64,000 nt of DNA from Daedaleopsis sinensis (GCA_033807695.1 CM066306.1:2046001-2110000); one strand, 5' to 3'; counted from the first letter of the stretch, positions 11,001 to 23,877 are shown. Numbers and translations are program-made. Notes: generated from the sequence alone by a model not told the origin.

Positions 11001-14000
11001 GGAGCAAAGCATGCGGGCAATCTCGTCCAGCCTCTTGTCGGTCCCAAACCGCATACGCGTGAAGTCCTCCGTGTCTAACTCCACGCCTGTGGTCTTGGAA
11101 TGATCCTTGGAGACCGTGCGGTGAACTTCCTCGACCAGCTGGCGGCAAGTTTTGCGAGGCGTGGTTGGATGCTATACCAATGGCTAAGCAATCGTTCATC
11201 ACCCTCGTCGAGAGAACACTCACCAGGATTTCCCTCATGCTACGGTATCCGTGATTTATGAATATTGCAGGTCTTGAGCTAAATCCTTCCGCCAAGTCGT
11301 TTCGACCGATGAGGGAATAGATGGGGAGAGACCAGTCTCCACCGGGAGAAAGCTGGGCTGTCCGCAATGCCTCCCGCAGCGGTGCAGTGACGCCCAAGGT
11401 GAGATTTTGCAACACATTCAATGTCATGCCTGTCTGCTCCATCGCTTGCAATCCGGCTTCGGCACGCTTGCGTACGTCCGAGATCTTGCTATCCGTCAGT
11501 GCCTTGTAGATCGCGGTCAAAGCATGCAAGTGCGTCAGGGTCTCTTGCCGACCAAACGCGAAGGATGCCCCTGTGTGGTAGGACTTCCCCATGTCCCAGC
11601 TGTCAAGCCAAGGGAGAGCCCAATCTGGGTTATTGACGCGCCCGTATAAGATGCTCAACATGTCCGCAGGCCAGGGTGGCAAGTTCTCATCGACGTATTC
11701 TGGCACTATGAGCGATGCCGGTCAGCAACATCATCATGAGCTCACGATCATACACAAACACTGACCAGTCTTCTTGGGATCCGGCCAGAACGGCATGGCG
11801 TTCGGGCAGTATCGTTTCCAGTAGTCAGCCCACTCCGGACGCACGACCAAGGCGAGACGACAAATGAGGGGCGTGATCCGAGGGAGACCTTCTATGCTTG
11901 GCAGAAATACCCTCTTCTCTTCAGCAACCAGATGAAGGGCATGCAACACGGCCCCGATGTATCGACTCCTTTTGACCACAGGTCGCGTCCAGTGGTCGTC
12001 AGGCGACGGCGCCTGTGGGAATCGTAGCTTCTTCAACACGGGGTCTTCGCGGAACTTGACCATCGACTCGGCGGTGGCAAGTTGCGTCCACACATCGAAC
12101 TCAGCTGTGGAATCGACTGCAGCTTCATCGTCCTCGAGTTCGAGGATGTGCAGCAAGCTGGACTCGAGAACTTGGAACTCGACGCCGAGAATGAAAGAGT
12201 ATTTCCGGGCCGCCCATCTCGAGAGGAAAGTTCTGTGTAGCGCGAAGAAAACCTCCGGGGGCAAGAAGACCGATAGCATGACAAGGCAATCGCTAACTAG
12301 ATGATCACGAGCTACGAGATCGAGCGAAATGCGGAGCATAGACCCATCAGCGAGGTGCAAGGAAACCGAAGAGTAGGCGGGATGTGCAAAGGCGACGACG
12401 TGTGAGGAATTGGGGAGCTTGTCGGGCTCGAATGTCAACGGTATCTCACAAGTGCCGTGCGTTAGCAGAGAAAGTGTGCCATCGGGTTTCAGAACCAGCA
12501 AATCAGCAACAAGGTCCCGGGTAGCCCGAATGGTAGAGATCGCCAGAGCTGGCAGATGAGTGACCGGCTGTGCGCTCATTGTATGGTCTTCACACCGCTC
12601 GATTGCGTACACGAGCATCGTCTGCGTAGCACGCAGACATATCCCCAGCAAGGATCGCGTCTTCTGGCCGTCCCATCGTTCGTCCCAAGTTGTCACCGTT
12701 ATTCCAACGTGTTCGGCGCTTCTGAAGGAACGTTCAGCAGTACGGGGGATGCATGAGAGCCGAGCATACTCACGCTGCCACAGGAATGGTTTCTTCGTAC
12801 AACTTCTCAGCCCAAAACTGTGATCTCATTCGCGCTTCCTCCGCTGGGTCAGGAACGTCCTCGAGGTTGACGGGTTGATCCATGCCTGTGTGATCAATGC
12901 TCACTTTGCCCGAGGAGTCTCTCACAAAGCGGAAGGGCAAACTCCAGTGAGACTGTGACACGGCTCCTCCAGTCATTCCACCCATTAGATCTGCCATAGT
13001 GGTAGTGGTGGTGAGGGTTGGGGCGAGACCAGGTGTATTGGACGGCCGTTTCGCGTCCGGGCGGCCCGGGGAGAGGAGTAAGTCGTCTGGAGCTGCATTT
13101 GACTGACGAAGCTGAGCAGAAGTGTTACCAGACATGGACGATCGCTTTGCGTGGTGAGTGTGCGTGGTCGGGCGAGCATTGGACTTGGACGAACTAGGAG
13201 GAGGAGGCGCGTACACATAACGCCAGATGGTAATACGGTTGAGCTCTACATTGAGCGTGACAAATAGCTTGTCGGTCAATTTCCATGCCTGTTGGGAGAC
13301 CCACAAGATACGCTCCTCCGGAGCGATGGGCATTGGTTCAGACGCATAGTCGGGTTTCATTTCTAGAGGGATAGAAGCAAAACCACCCTTGACTCCTTCG
13401 GTCAGACCAATGGCGGCCGGCTCAGCAAAAGGACTTGTCATCGTGAAGATTGTTGCCATGCGATCCTCTTCAGGATCTTTGAGCTCCTCGATCTCCCACC
13501 CCTCGACGACGCGCTGGATGAACAAGCCGTGGGGCTCGACCGGCCAAGCACGTTGAACAGTGAACGGAAGCGAGAGAGTGAACTCCAAGCCGTTCTCCAT
13601 GTAGATTTTTGCGGTACCACGGATGAAGATAAACACGGCTTTGAGACGTTCGTCCTGTGCGTCCTCGCGCTTGTTGTCCATTTGGGCACGAGCAAAGGCA
13701 CCGAAGGTAGGGCGCTCGTCGGGGTCGACTTCCGGAGGAAGCTTATCACTCGGATTCTCCCTGTAGAACGCAGGAGTGGATGGTGTGTGGGAGTTGAGGA
13801 GACTGGACTGGTATAACCACCCAATACATGCCGATTGGATATGGTCCTCAAACGACCACTTCTTTGAGATGACTCCGCCCTGGGTGAGAGTAACGGTGAA
13901 GACATCCCAGGTTAAAACTTCTTCGCCTGTCTTTCCGTCCGCATGAGGAGAGTAAAAGACGGATTGGAGGGAGGGATCTCGGGCGCCGCGAGCGGCTCGG

Positions 14001-14149
14001 AGGTTTCTGCGAATGGCGCGCAGAAGAGGAGAGTCTGTGTCTGATGGAGTGGCTTGGGTATGTGCATTGCGGCAGAAGTATGGCGATGGGGTGTTGGGGC
14101 AACGGGACGTAGAAGGAATATGGATGGCCGTGTTGTCGGAAAGAGACAT
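8097..14149 (-). CDS. apc1: Anaphase-promoting complex subunit 1 (APC1/BimE/Cut4)
   Basis: Six exons: 14149-12774, 12721-11766, 11705-11224, 11171-10957, 10899-9632, 9574-8097; 1,924 residues, the usual size. The N-terminal half is the variable WD40-like part (residues 1-460 hold a disordered insert around SSSKSNARPTTHTHHAKRSS). The middle and C-terminal part contains proteasome/cyclosome repeats: HEM-TSIGVLLGLAAANVG, LITQSAGLMGVGLLYLGTKH, EAYTLSAALACGMVLLGKG, GLSLISISLTMVMAGTGEV and HMSIGLLFLGGGRYTLG. Such Gly-rich PC repeats form the toroid that platforms the ubiquitin ligase. APC1 is the largest scaffold of APC/C, which drives mitotic exit in the nucleus. All junctions were chosen to keep these blocks in frame. 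Its start is 520 bp from a divergent dehydrogenase gene. Confidence 0.95.
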
Positions 14150-14458
14150 CGTATGGGGGATGGAGGCGGTTGTGATTGAGGATTGAGGATCGAGGGTAGC
14201 TTCGAGAGCACTCTGGAGAACGAGATTGACCTTATACAGCAGATAGAAAGCAGTTTTAATGAGAAGAACCAGGCTCCGTGCAGACTACGCGCTTTGGATT
14301 GTTGGACAAGACGGGTGGTTAGACCGGTCAATCGGCGAGATTTGCGTAAGCGTGGAAGATTGTGCTTTGGAGAGAGTCGTGATCATGAGCATGCAGAGGT
14401 AAAGCAGACAGCGGAGAACAAGGCGAACAAGATCGGCCACGGAGAGGCGGTAGCAGAG

Positions 14459-14490
14459 GTGGAGGAGGAGGAGGAGGAGGAGGGGGAGGA
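14459..14490. repeat. (GGA)n simple repeat in the APC1/dehydrogenase divergent promoter
   Basis: About 30 bp of near-perfect GGA trinucleotide repeat sits in the 520 bp space between the two divergent starts (14149 on minus, 14670 on plus). Purine-rich tracts of this type are common in fungal bidirectional promoters; no other element is assigned. Confidence 0.8.
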
Positions 14491-14669
14491 CTAGAGGCAC
14501 GCGTCGACGCGTCTCGGACAGTCGCGTGATGTCCGCGGGGTAGGGTTGGCGCCCAAGACGCGGTCGGACAGAATTGTACCCCGAGTTCCGACTACCGAGT
14601 CCCAACTTCCCCGGACACCGTACCTGATGCAGCACCATCCGCCCTTCTCTCTCTTCCCTTCCTCCCATC

Positions 14670-16092
14670 ATGGCCGCCAACGACGACTTTCGCAAGAGCA
14701 CCCTCGCTAGGCTCGAGAGTATCCGGTCTCACCTCCAGAACTCTCCTCGCAACGCTCGTCTCAAGGACAAGGTCTGCATCATTACCGGTGTTGGTTCTTT
14801 GAAGGGCATCGGGTGGGTACACCTCTCTTCAAACTGTTCACCGTCTCTCACTCCTTGACGCATACCATAAGACGCGCGACAGCTCTTCTGTACGCCCACG
14901 AAGGTCTGCTATCTCGCCCAGTACAGTCTGAGTATACGCATCTAACTAACGTTAATTCAGGGGCTCGTCACCTCTACTTGTGCGACTATGACCCTACCAA
15001 CCTGCCTGACCTGAAGTCCACCATCGAGAAGGCGTATCCGGACGTCAAGGTTTGCTCTTCCATACTCCATTGAGATCAATATCCCTGTACTAATCCTCCC
15101 CATACAGGTTACGACGCAACAAGCCGACGCCGCGGATGAGGATGCTATATCCTCGTTGTGCAAGCAGGCTATTAAAGAGGAGGGTCGCCTCGACGTCTTC
15201 TTCGCGAATGTGCGCCCCGTTCCCGACTTCGCCTCCGAATCAGGCTCTCACTCCCTCTGGTTCAGGCTGGTATTGCTACCGCCACTCCCCTCTGGGATAT
15301 TACGTCCAAGCAGTTCATGGAAGTCATGCGCGTGAACGCGCTCTCGTCAGTCCCAACCTTCTTCGTTTTGTGGGCTCCACTTGATGCGATCTACACAGAA
15401 CCTTCCTTGCCGTCAAACATGCTTCAGAGGCGATGAAGAAGACTAACCCCTCTCGCGGCAAGGAGTTCAGTGGTGGCAGCATCCTTCTCACTGCGTCAGG
15501 TTTGTTGCATAAAGCTACGGACTCGTGCTCTAACCAAATACTCACGGGTCATCTCGCAGTTGCTGGCATCCGTTCCGGCGCAGGTCCCACAGAATGTAAG
15601 TGCGGAGACCTACCCTCTTTAATTATCCCTTAACCATCTTACAGACAGCGCTAGCAAGGCCGCGTGAGTGCAGGCTGCGAGGCTTTGCCCTAAGCACACA
15701 CCACTTATCCAATTACCGTTTACAGCGTGAACAGCATCGCACAGACAGCGATTTACCAGTTGCAGAAGACCAACATTCGCGTCAACACCATCTGTCCGGG
15801 TCTCATCGAGACTGGCATGACATCTGCCGTGTTTGATCACGCCCGTTCTAGGGGCAACGAGGCCAAGATCGGCCAGCTGAACCCTCTCGGTCGCTACGGT
15901 CTCCCGCAAGGTAAGAGAGCATGCGACACCCGCGTCTGTTCAATTGTCTAACCGATATCCGTGCGCTCAGAAATCGCAAACGTCGCTCTTTTCCTTGCGT
16001 CTGACGAATCGAGTTACGTCAACGGGCAGACATGGGCCGTCGACGGCGGGTTATCCAGCTCTCATCCTTACGTTCCCGGTAAGCTAGCATAA
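14670..16092 (+). CDS. Classical short-chain dehydrogenase/reductase
   Basis: Ten exons: 14670-14812, 14872-14903, 14961-15049, 15108-15209, 15266-15345, 15399-15499, 15560-15595, 15645-15663, 15726-15910, 15971-16092; 302 residues. Three exons are tiny (32, 36 and 19 nt). The Rossmann motif [11 protein letters not shown] (TGxxxxxGIG) binds NAD(P); NAG is present (FANAGIA), the catalytic Ser is in GGSILLTAS, and the active-site YSASK (YxxxK) is intact, split by an intron after its first base. [15 protein letters not shown] and the C-terminal [12 protein letters not shown] are standard. It should be an active NAD(P)-dependent oxidoreductase; the substrate is unknown. The N-terminus (about 30 extra residues before the Rossmann strand) has no targeting signal that I can call. 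Confidence 0.9.
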
Positions 16093-19000
16093 CTGGCCAT
16101 CTGGATGCTGTGGTGTCGTGTATCAAGAGAACTCCTTGGTCGCTTATCATGTATTGATGTATAAGATCTGGATGGAATTTATACTCGGCCCTCAACCGCT
16201 CCTGCGTGCTGTGTCGAATGTGTCCACCGTACTGGAGAACATCATCTTCAGCGTTGCTGTACCGTGGCGATTGCGAACTGGAATATGCACAATATAACTA
16301 CCGAATTGTAAGCCATGATGAATCGAGATTTGCGTGTCGTTGTGGCTTCATAGCGGCTAGCCTATCGAAAGCAATGTGGATCGTAGCAGCTCGCTGGTCG
16401 TTCATTGTGTAAGTAGATAGGCCTCCGGGATGCTCTAGTTCCCGCAAAAGGTGATGTATGAATATTGACATGCTTGTTAGCGAGCACCGTGAAGGTTCTC
16501 AACAAACTGGATGTATCTCGTCTGCTGCGACTCGGAAGTTCAATCGCCTTAGCCGATTCGTGGCAGCCATCAGGCTCTCCAGTCCTGTGAGCGGTGCAAC
16601 GGTGTTGAGAGTGCAGCTCCGTGCACCACAACGGGGACCGTCCGAAAGAGGGCTAGCGTGAGCTAGTACTAGGTTCACGAAGTCCACACGCAGCTACCTA
16701 CAACCGGTACAAGCAACTTGTCACAACGGTTGGGCGTCCCAGGAGCCCTGTACGACCTTCACCCCCTTCCCACCACTCCTCAGGAGCCCTGCCTCTCGAC
16801 TGCTGTCCCTTGAAGCCGCAAATCGAGAACACGATTTGGGGGTGGTTTGCGGCCTTTCCATGAGAAGGATGGGCCGCTTACGAGAGTATCTCTCTAGAAG
16901 CGCTCCGTCGCATCTTGCTCTCATGGCAAGGAGAGGGCTAGAGCTAGAATGTGCCGCGCCCAGAGGCCCGAACGGCGATGGACAGCAAACGCCTGTTGCC
17001 GAGAGCCAATAACCTCCAGCCCGCGGCCGTGAGATACAGATAGAGCGGCAACAGCTTCTGACAGCGGTGTTGCGCTGCTCTGCTCTGGCTACCCCCAACA
17101 CTCCTGTGTAGCGGCGGTAGGTGCGCGACGGAGCGGGGATTTCAAGGATGCTCCCCATCACGAGGCTTCAGCATGCCGACCCGTGACGAACGCTGCGTCT
17201 AGCATAGGTGCGAATGTAGTGCACCCAAGCTAGACAATCCAGCGGCCAGGCTGGAGGAGCACCTGGTGCGTTACATAAATCCTCTCCCGCTTGTACCGCC
17301 CGTGCATCATAAGAACCGATTGTGTTCGGAGGCACGCAGCTGACTGGAGACCACGTCGTTTCCTTACAGCAATAATATAGGAGCTCTCCAAACGAGCACC
17401 ATCACTTCCGAAGATCTTCCATTCTCATGGTATGTATCCTAGTCTCTGTCTGCAGCAGCGGCAGGCAAATCCATGGATGCAGACCATGAAATGGAGGATC
17501 CCCAGAATTATCGGCAGCCGGTTGTTTGCGCTCGCAGGCTCCAACATGGCCAACAATATCGTTTCCATAGGGCCAGAAAATACGCTGTGGTTTCCTCTGA
17601 CAGTCTTCAGGGGAAACGACAACGCTCTCTGCCATCCGTACAATCGAGGAAATGGACCAACGCACCGATACAACGACGTCCTCCTGCAACGCTACAAGCG
17701 GGAGAATTTCCGCTCGATGTTGGTCTAGCTGTGCGCAGGGCGACAGACGTCCACACGACGCAACCTGTTCGTTACGGAAAGGGACTCCGATGGGGTGCCA
17801 CTCCGCTGGACGCATTACGGGAGGATCAGGTGTCGCCAAGGTTCCGAGAGGGAGAGGAGTGAGCGGGGATGATGAGCAGGTTGGCCAGCAAGGCTCTGAA
17901 TTTATATCCGTTTGCAATCGTCAACAAATTCAATCGATCAGATTTGTGCTGGAGGACGGCGCTGCCGCTGATCTCAAGCATGCATGGCCAGGAGGTGAGC
18001 TGCACCCGATTCTGTCTCCGCCCCGTGCTCACAATTTCGCCGCCGCGGACTCATCTGAGCAGAGGCCCCCTGCCGCGTTGCACACACATGCGATGTGTAT
18101 GGACGTCTGTCTAAACTGTTTCCTGCGCGCCCGCGACCGGTATGAGCCCGCGGTGGCGCTTTTGCGAACCACGAGAGCCAATTTGAGGTCCGCACTTTGG
18201 TGTCCGCGAGCTATCGTCATAGTCCGCTGCCGCCAGCGCTCCATCCTCGCTCCCTCCTCCCCTCTCCCCTCTCCCCTCATCTTGACACCTGCCCACACCT
18301 GCCCACACCCAGCCAGCGTACGCCATCGCGACCGTCCAGCAACCCTGCCTCGCCTTCGCACTCTTCTAAGGTTACAAACGCGCCACTCTACCGGATCAGC
18401 CTGGAGCCCGCAGCCTTCCACGGCCCGCCGCGGAGGGATTCCCAAACGAAGGCCTTCTCTGCCATCCACGGGCGACGTCTCTGCCACCCAACAGCGCCAC
18501 GGCCGGTGGTTTCCTCCCTAAGGCGCTCTATATGCCGCGCTAGGTGGTCGAGGAGAGCCAGGAGGGAGGAGGTCTGACATCGTCGCGTGCCGTCCTCTTC
18601 TTTCACCCACCCCTCATGGTCACTGATCATCGCTCTGTGTCGGACCTGCACCCTCGCGCATTGTAAAGCCTTCTCTTCCTCATGCCACACTTCCGCGCTG
18701 CGTCTGCCATCTCGAAAAGGCTCCTCGCTCCGCAAAACCAGCGCTGTTGCTCTTTGTTCTCCCGAGAAGCTGGGCGAGTGCCTATCACAGACGCGGACCT
18801 ACCGGTCCACACGACGTAAGTCAAAACCGGGTCCTCGCCGGGTTGCGCACCGGACGTCTGCCTTGCCACATCGATCCCGACGAGAGTTTCCGACCTCGTT
18901 GCCGCCCTCCCCCATTCCGAAACTCTCTCTGAACGGGTCGCTCGCCCACTGCGGCCAGCCTGTTTATGTACTGGCGCGAGTCCAGCCCGGGTCGCGACAG

Positions 19001-20207
19001 ATCTACGTCGACACCACCCTGGACCGCAGGTCCCTCCTCATAGGTGGTTAAGGTTTCATCCAAGCAGTTCACTCCCGCTACTGAACGGTGAGCGGAAGCA
19101 AAGCGCGCCCTTCTTTCCCCGTGCCCGTCGCGTCGCTTCTGCCTACCGCTCGGAGCCCTGCACAACACACCTCGTCCGCTCGATCAAGCCCGCATGACCA
19201 CACACGGTACGCAAAACCTATTCAGCACATCCAAAGCTTAAGCCGTCTGTGTCACATTTACGTCCGTCGACCTGCCGCTACTCATATTTCGGCACGGCAC
19301 ATCCATGCTGCGTGTCGCAGAAGTACGTCCAGCCACTTCGAGCCTCCAGTCGAGTCCCTCTGATGCCCGCCTTAGCAGCGCTTGCCCTACCATGAGGCAT
19401 GCCATATACGCCCTGCCGCACAAGTTACACCTCTGCCCCACCTCGTCTCCGTACAGTGTACAACAGGCCGGAGTACGCATGTCGATGCACATTCGACTCA
19501 CTTTCTCCGAGCGCCTGTGGTCGCCTAGTGTGCAAGATTCGACGTGGACGCCGAGGCCCGCTTCGAAAATCTGAAGCATGATGGACAGTAGTTCCGCTCT
19601 CGTCCGCATGCCTGGTACAGGGCGCCCCGCCGCAGTACTCGCGTCCTGTAGGCTTCCGCCTCTGGCATGCCGATCTACGACGCTCGCCCGGCTCGATTAG
19701 CGTCATGAGCGCCCAGCAGCTTTACGTCGGAGGAGTCGATCCACACCATGATGTTCATCAACTGACCTGCCGGATAAACACAAAATGAACGTAGCGTTAC
19801 GACCACCTGCGGCCATGTTGCCTTCCGCCCCTCGGAGCGCTGCTCGCACCGTGTAATCCGATCCGTCGAACAGAGGCCACCGATATTACGTTTGCGGCAA
19901 GTATTTTGATTGTCTTATCCACCGACGCCGGGCCGCTTGCAGATGTGCGCCATTAGCTTGCGAGAAATCCTTACCGCACCGGGTCTGTTGTTCTTGGCGT
20001 AAGTAGCGCTCCCGAACGGTGAACCTGGTGAAGCCGGTTGATGAGCTTCCCATACGCGACTCCTAGGCGTGCATGCACGGTCTCATTTCCTTGTGACAGA
20101 CGTTCGGTACAATGCGACTTCTTGCGCAACTCGTAAAAACGGGCATTATACCTGGCTTGATCATGCAAAAACGCCGGTGCGGTCCTCCTTCCTCTACAAA
20201 ACGCACA
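16093..20207. other. 4.1 kb with no recognisable gene
   Basis: Many overlapping frames exist on both strands, the longest being 17652-18521 (+, 289 codons) and 17402-17917 (-, 171 codons), but neither has a family motif and they overlap other open frames, as GC-rich noncoding sequence does. At 18681-18817 a plus-strand ATG opens a leader-like peptide rich in Arg/Ala/Ser that ends at a good GTAAGT donor, yet no convincing following exon was found. Nothing else can be supported. Confidence 0.5.
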
Positions 20208-22290
20208 TTAGCATCGTTTTGCACTGCATACACGTGCATTGCTCACCATGCGTGTCCCATGGCTCAGGCCTAAGTAAAGTCTGAAAAGACGCTCGCAATC
20301 TTCGTCTCCATGGAAAGGGTATTCCGCGCCGAGACGATATGCAGCTGCGAAGCCGGAGGTGACGGCAAGTTCATGCATATTGAGCACTGGGGCACTGAGC
20401 GTCAGCAGGACGGTAAATGAGCCTTGAGGCTACCGCACGTACCAGACCACGCTCCTGCAAAGCTATGGTTTGACAAGTCGAATTCAGTGAATGAACTCCT
20501 TGAGCAGGACAATCATGACCCAGACGTACTGCGTGTTGTGCTTCCCGTTGATGAACATCATCCACGGCACCACACCTGCGTAGTGCTGCCATCGATGACT
20601 CTGCTGCTTCCACCACTTCTCACATATGCGATTCTCCTCCTTGATGTCCCCCCAAGTCCACAGGTCCTGGCTGCCATCGCGGTCCAGGAAGATGGTCTGG
20701 AAGACGTGCTTCTCCAACGGCGGCTCTGGTCTACCGTCTGCGTCCATGCCCGTTCTTACTTCCGCGCCGTCACGAGCGTACTCCTCTTCCTGCGCGCGTT
20801 TGGCAGATTCTGGCAACGGGTCGCATTCGTTCCTGTGTTCAGTGCGGTCCGTCGCAGAAATGGGGCCCGCCGGCTTCTCCCCGCGAAACTGAGGTTGATA
20901 GTGGGTGAGGTCGAAGCTCATCTCGATCTTCGACTTGTCTTGTGCATACTGCATCGTATAGTAAAGCGGGCGAAACTTGCGCGCGGCGAAATCAAATGCC
21001 TCCGACATCTGCTCTCGCTCTTCCGCGCTTGTGGCCGATGACAACGCGGCGTTGTGCTTGGAGCTGTAGCGCGTCTCGTAGTACTAGGAATATATCCGGT
21101 TAGTCCAAGCGGAAGGCAGTATCCTACGAGTGATGCTCGCCTTGTTCATATATTCGAGGTCGTTATGAGTGATGGTCACGTCGTAAAGATACTTGACGTT
21201 CCCCAAAACTCTCTTCTCCATCCACGAACTCTCTTTGCCAAGGAGCTTCAAGGCAGAGTCCGCATCCACGGCAAGGATGAGCTCGTCGAACACACCAATC
21301 TGGGGCTCACTTTCGAACCCGCTATCGAACCCTTGATACTCGATGCGAACAGGTCCGTCTTTCTTGGCGGTGCGCGAGACGACACGGATGACTTTGTGAT
21401 TCAGCTTGAACTCGACGTTACCGCGAGAGGCAATTTCCTCTTTCCAGGCCTGATAGACGTCGTGCAACTAATAGGACGATTGAGTCTCGAACCGCAAAAC
21501 AAATGTGGTAAAGGGAAATAATGACCTTGGGAAATGCGAGCATAGTTGGGATACTGGCGAGCAGGCTCTTCTCGTCATACTCGAACAGCTTCATGCTAGG
21601 ATCCTTAAAAACACGTTCCTGGAAGGAACGGTGAGGCATTTGGCGTTGCGCATGGGTGGGCCACTCACTAATATCGCCGATGAAACGTACGGAGTCTGAT
21701 TTCCCGTTCCGAAGAAGAGAGCGACGAGTGGGTAGACCATCCTCTCACCGAAGCCAGTGGAGAAGCCGAACATGCGAAGCATCACATGGACGGGTATCAT
21801 GGCGAAGACAGGCTCGAGCTTCTTGATCGTCGACAGCGCGCGGCCGAACTTGACGATGTCATTCTTGAACTCAGCTACCAGCTTGGATGGGAAGACGTTC
21901 GTCCAGAAATTGTCACCCTTGCCGAAGCTGATTCTGTGTATGCGATATCCTTGAGCAAAATGCGGGGGATCCTGGAAGGTAGACAGAACAAGACACTTGC
22001 TGCATAGCGACTTCCGTAGCCTCAAAGCCAAGCATTCTGAACATGCGGAGTGTGTTGGCAAAGGCGGGACTGCAGCCTTGGACGCCATCGTTGATGTAGG
22101 AAGCACCGTACTTGGAGGCGTCGACGTCTACGGAGGTGGCCATGCCGCCTGCAACGGGCTGCTTGTCGAAGACGGTGACCTGGAACTTGTCTGGATGCTT
22201 GCTGAGGGCATAGGCGGCGGACATGCCGGATGCACCTGCGCCGACGATGCACACACGCTTGGGTTTAGCGGGAGAGGACGAGGAGGACAT
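20208..22290 (-). CDS. FAD/NAD-binding flavin oxidoreductase (amine-oxidase-like), 3' end with a frame problem
   Basis: Exons 22290-22001, 21933-21669, 21618-21526, 21467-21141 and 21083-20526 join cleanly (511 codons). The start carries RVCIVGAGASGMSAAYAL (GxGxxG dinucleotide site) and VTVFDKQPVAGG with the FAD-ribose acidic residue. Later blocks are GKGDNFWTNVFPSKL, GTGNQTPYV and GVVPWMMFINGKHNTQY. A homologous C-terminus, VLNMHELAVTSGFAAAYRLG, lies at 20386-20208, and a 12 nt piece at 20454-20443 would encode the Ala-Trp-Ser before it. No GT/GC-AG combination links exon 5 to this tail in frame (one nucleotide is missing), so it is either mis-sequenced, spliced unconventionally or a fresh pseudogene. 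Introns 1 (22000-21934, GCAAGT) and 4 (21140-21084, GCGAGC) both use GC donors. An in-frame ATG at 22482 is also possible. Confidence 0.72.
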
Positions 22291-22590
22291 GGTGGTGGTA
22301 GATGGAGAAGAGAGGGAACTGGCGACGTGGTCTTGGAAGCTAGCACTGGCCGCTGGCGGGCCATCGGGGGATGTCGATGACGCACCAGAGTCGATCCCCC
22401 GCCTCCCTCTCTCCCAATCGGGCACAACACGGTCACGTGGCCGCGTTGGCAGATTGGACTTGGACCTACGCGCGTAAAGCAAGGAGTCGACTGCTGGTGC
22501 TTAGGCCTGAGGTCTTGAGCATTTGGAATTCAGTCTTGCCAGGCTCATAGATTTATGAAGTGGTAGCAGCCGATAGTCATACAGCAGGCC

Positions 22591-23877
22591 TCAACCTTCC
22601 CGTACCTGTTCTTCCATCCATCCCCACAGCTTTTTACCTAGCTGCCCGTCTCGTGTCTCGTCGCGCGCACGTCCCAGCCGTGCCCATGGTACAAGAAACT
22701 GTGTCGGGTAAGCAAAAAGGGATCCAGTGACAACCGTGGACACGCACCTCTCCTCCATGAGCGAGCCCTTCGGGTGTTGTTCCCGCCCATAGTTGCGTAA
22801 GAGCTCCCATAGATGCCGGATGAAGCAGCGGAGCCTGTCAACGTTGAGCAAGGCACCGTCTCAAGCATTTATCTCTTACTCACCGATAGCACCTTTTCGA
22901 GGGACGACACATGTCTCTGGAGGTCTGTCTTCAGGTTCCCTGGGTGCAATGAAACCGAGAGAATTCCTTGATCTCCGTATCGTCTGTGCAATTCATTCGC
23001 AAAAACCACCGTAGCCTTGCATGACACGATGTCGTTATCAGACAGCAGCTCATACTCCGATGATCCTGTACTCACGAATTTACTTTGAAAGTGTAGTTTT
23101 TGGGTGCCCATCTTCTTCCTTTTGGGGTGCTCCCTCAACGTGTCAAAATCAATCCCCGACACGTGCGTATGTTCCATTGACGACGTGTTGATGACACGCG
23201 CACGCTGATCGGGCGAGTGAGATGCCCCCGACAACAGCACTGGTATGAGGAGCTGTGTCAGATAGAAATGGCCTGCGCGAAATCTCAGAATCAGGCCCCG
23301 GTCATCGAGTCAAATCGGAGATCCCCGAAACCGGCTCACGCACCTAGCACGTTGGTACCAAACTGCAGGTCGTAACCGTCGGCGGTGAGCTGCTCCACTG
23401 GAGGGAACATCACGCCCCCGCTATTGAACAGTACGTCCAGTCTCGACTCCTTACTGCAACCGCACTCAGTGGCACGTCCACGAAGGTGCAGATCAAACTT
23501 GCCTCATAAACTCCGATGCCGCGGCCTTAATCGAGCGTAGATTTGCTAGATCGAGCTTCAGGAATATCGCAGTCCGCCCTGTCTCCGCGCGAAGCTCCTG
23601 GATAGTTGCGCTCGCCTTGGCTTCATTCCGCGCCGCCATGTACACCTTCGCATCTCGAGCGAGCAGTGCCTGAATGTGCGCATATTTCAGTGACACCACG
23701 CTACGATGCCCGAGTATTAGTGGCGACATATTAGCGTACCTTGACAGTCTCCTTCCCGATCCCGGCATTACCTCCAGTAACGATCATGACCTTGCCCGAT
23801 AGGTTCGGGATGTCGGCAACACCCCATTTGGGCTTGGGGGGCGACTGTGCAGTCAGGTTTGCGCGTACGTACGACAT
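22591..23877 (-). CDS. SDR-type dehydrogenase (retinol dehydrogenase/WWOX-like) lacking the catalytic Tyr
   Basis: Seven exons: 23877-23740, 23669-23503, 23453-23344, 23272-23076, 23015-22884, 22834-22748, 22698-22591; 312 residues. [18 protein letters not shown] is an intact TGxxxGIG cofactor site; [11 protein letters not shown] replaces the usual NNAG; the catalytic Ser is in VINTSSME. Where the family has YxQSK the gene reads [16 protein letters not shown], so the Tyr four residues before the Lys is His (CAC). The tail [14 protein letters not shown] and [15 protein letters not shown] are typical of fungal members. Intron 2 (23502-23454) has a GC donor (GCAAGT). It may be a reduced-activity or non-catalytic paralogue; the fold should be intact. 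An upstream in-frame ATG at 23964 would add 29 residues. Confidence 0.88.

Noticed and set aside
14285..14701. 138-codon minus-strand ORF with a poly-Leu run
   Set aside because: The Leu run is only the complement of the GGA repeat in the divergent promoter; it overlaps the dehydrogenase start.
16721..17161. 146-codon minus-strand ORF
   Set aside because: No motif, no exon partners, surrounded by unrelated short frames.
17652..18521. 289-codon plus-strand ORF
   Set aside because: Lies in GC-rich DNA with equally open frames on the other strand, Arg/Pro/Ser-biased composition and no motif; likely chance.
18587..19051. Possible mitochondrial-leader exon ending at a GTAAGT donor
   Set aside because: Leader-like residues and a good donor, but no following exon with a recognisable domain could be joined.
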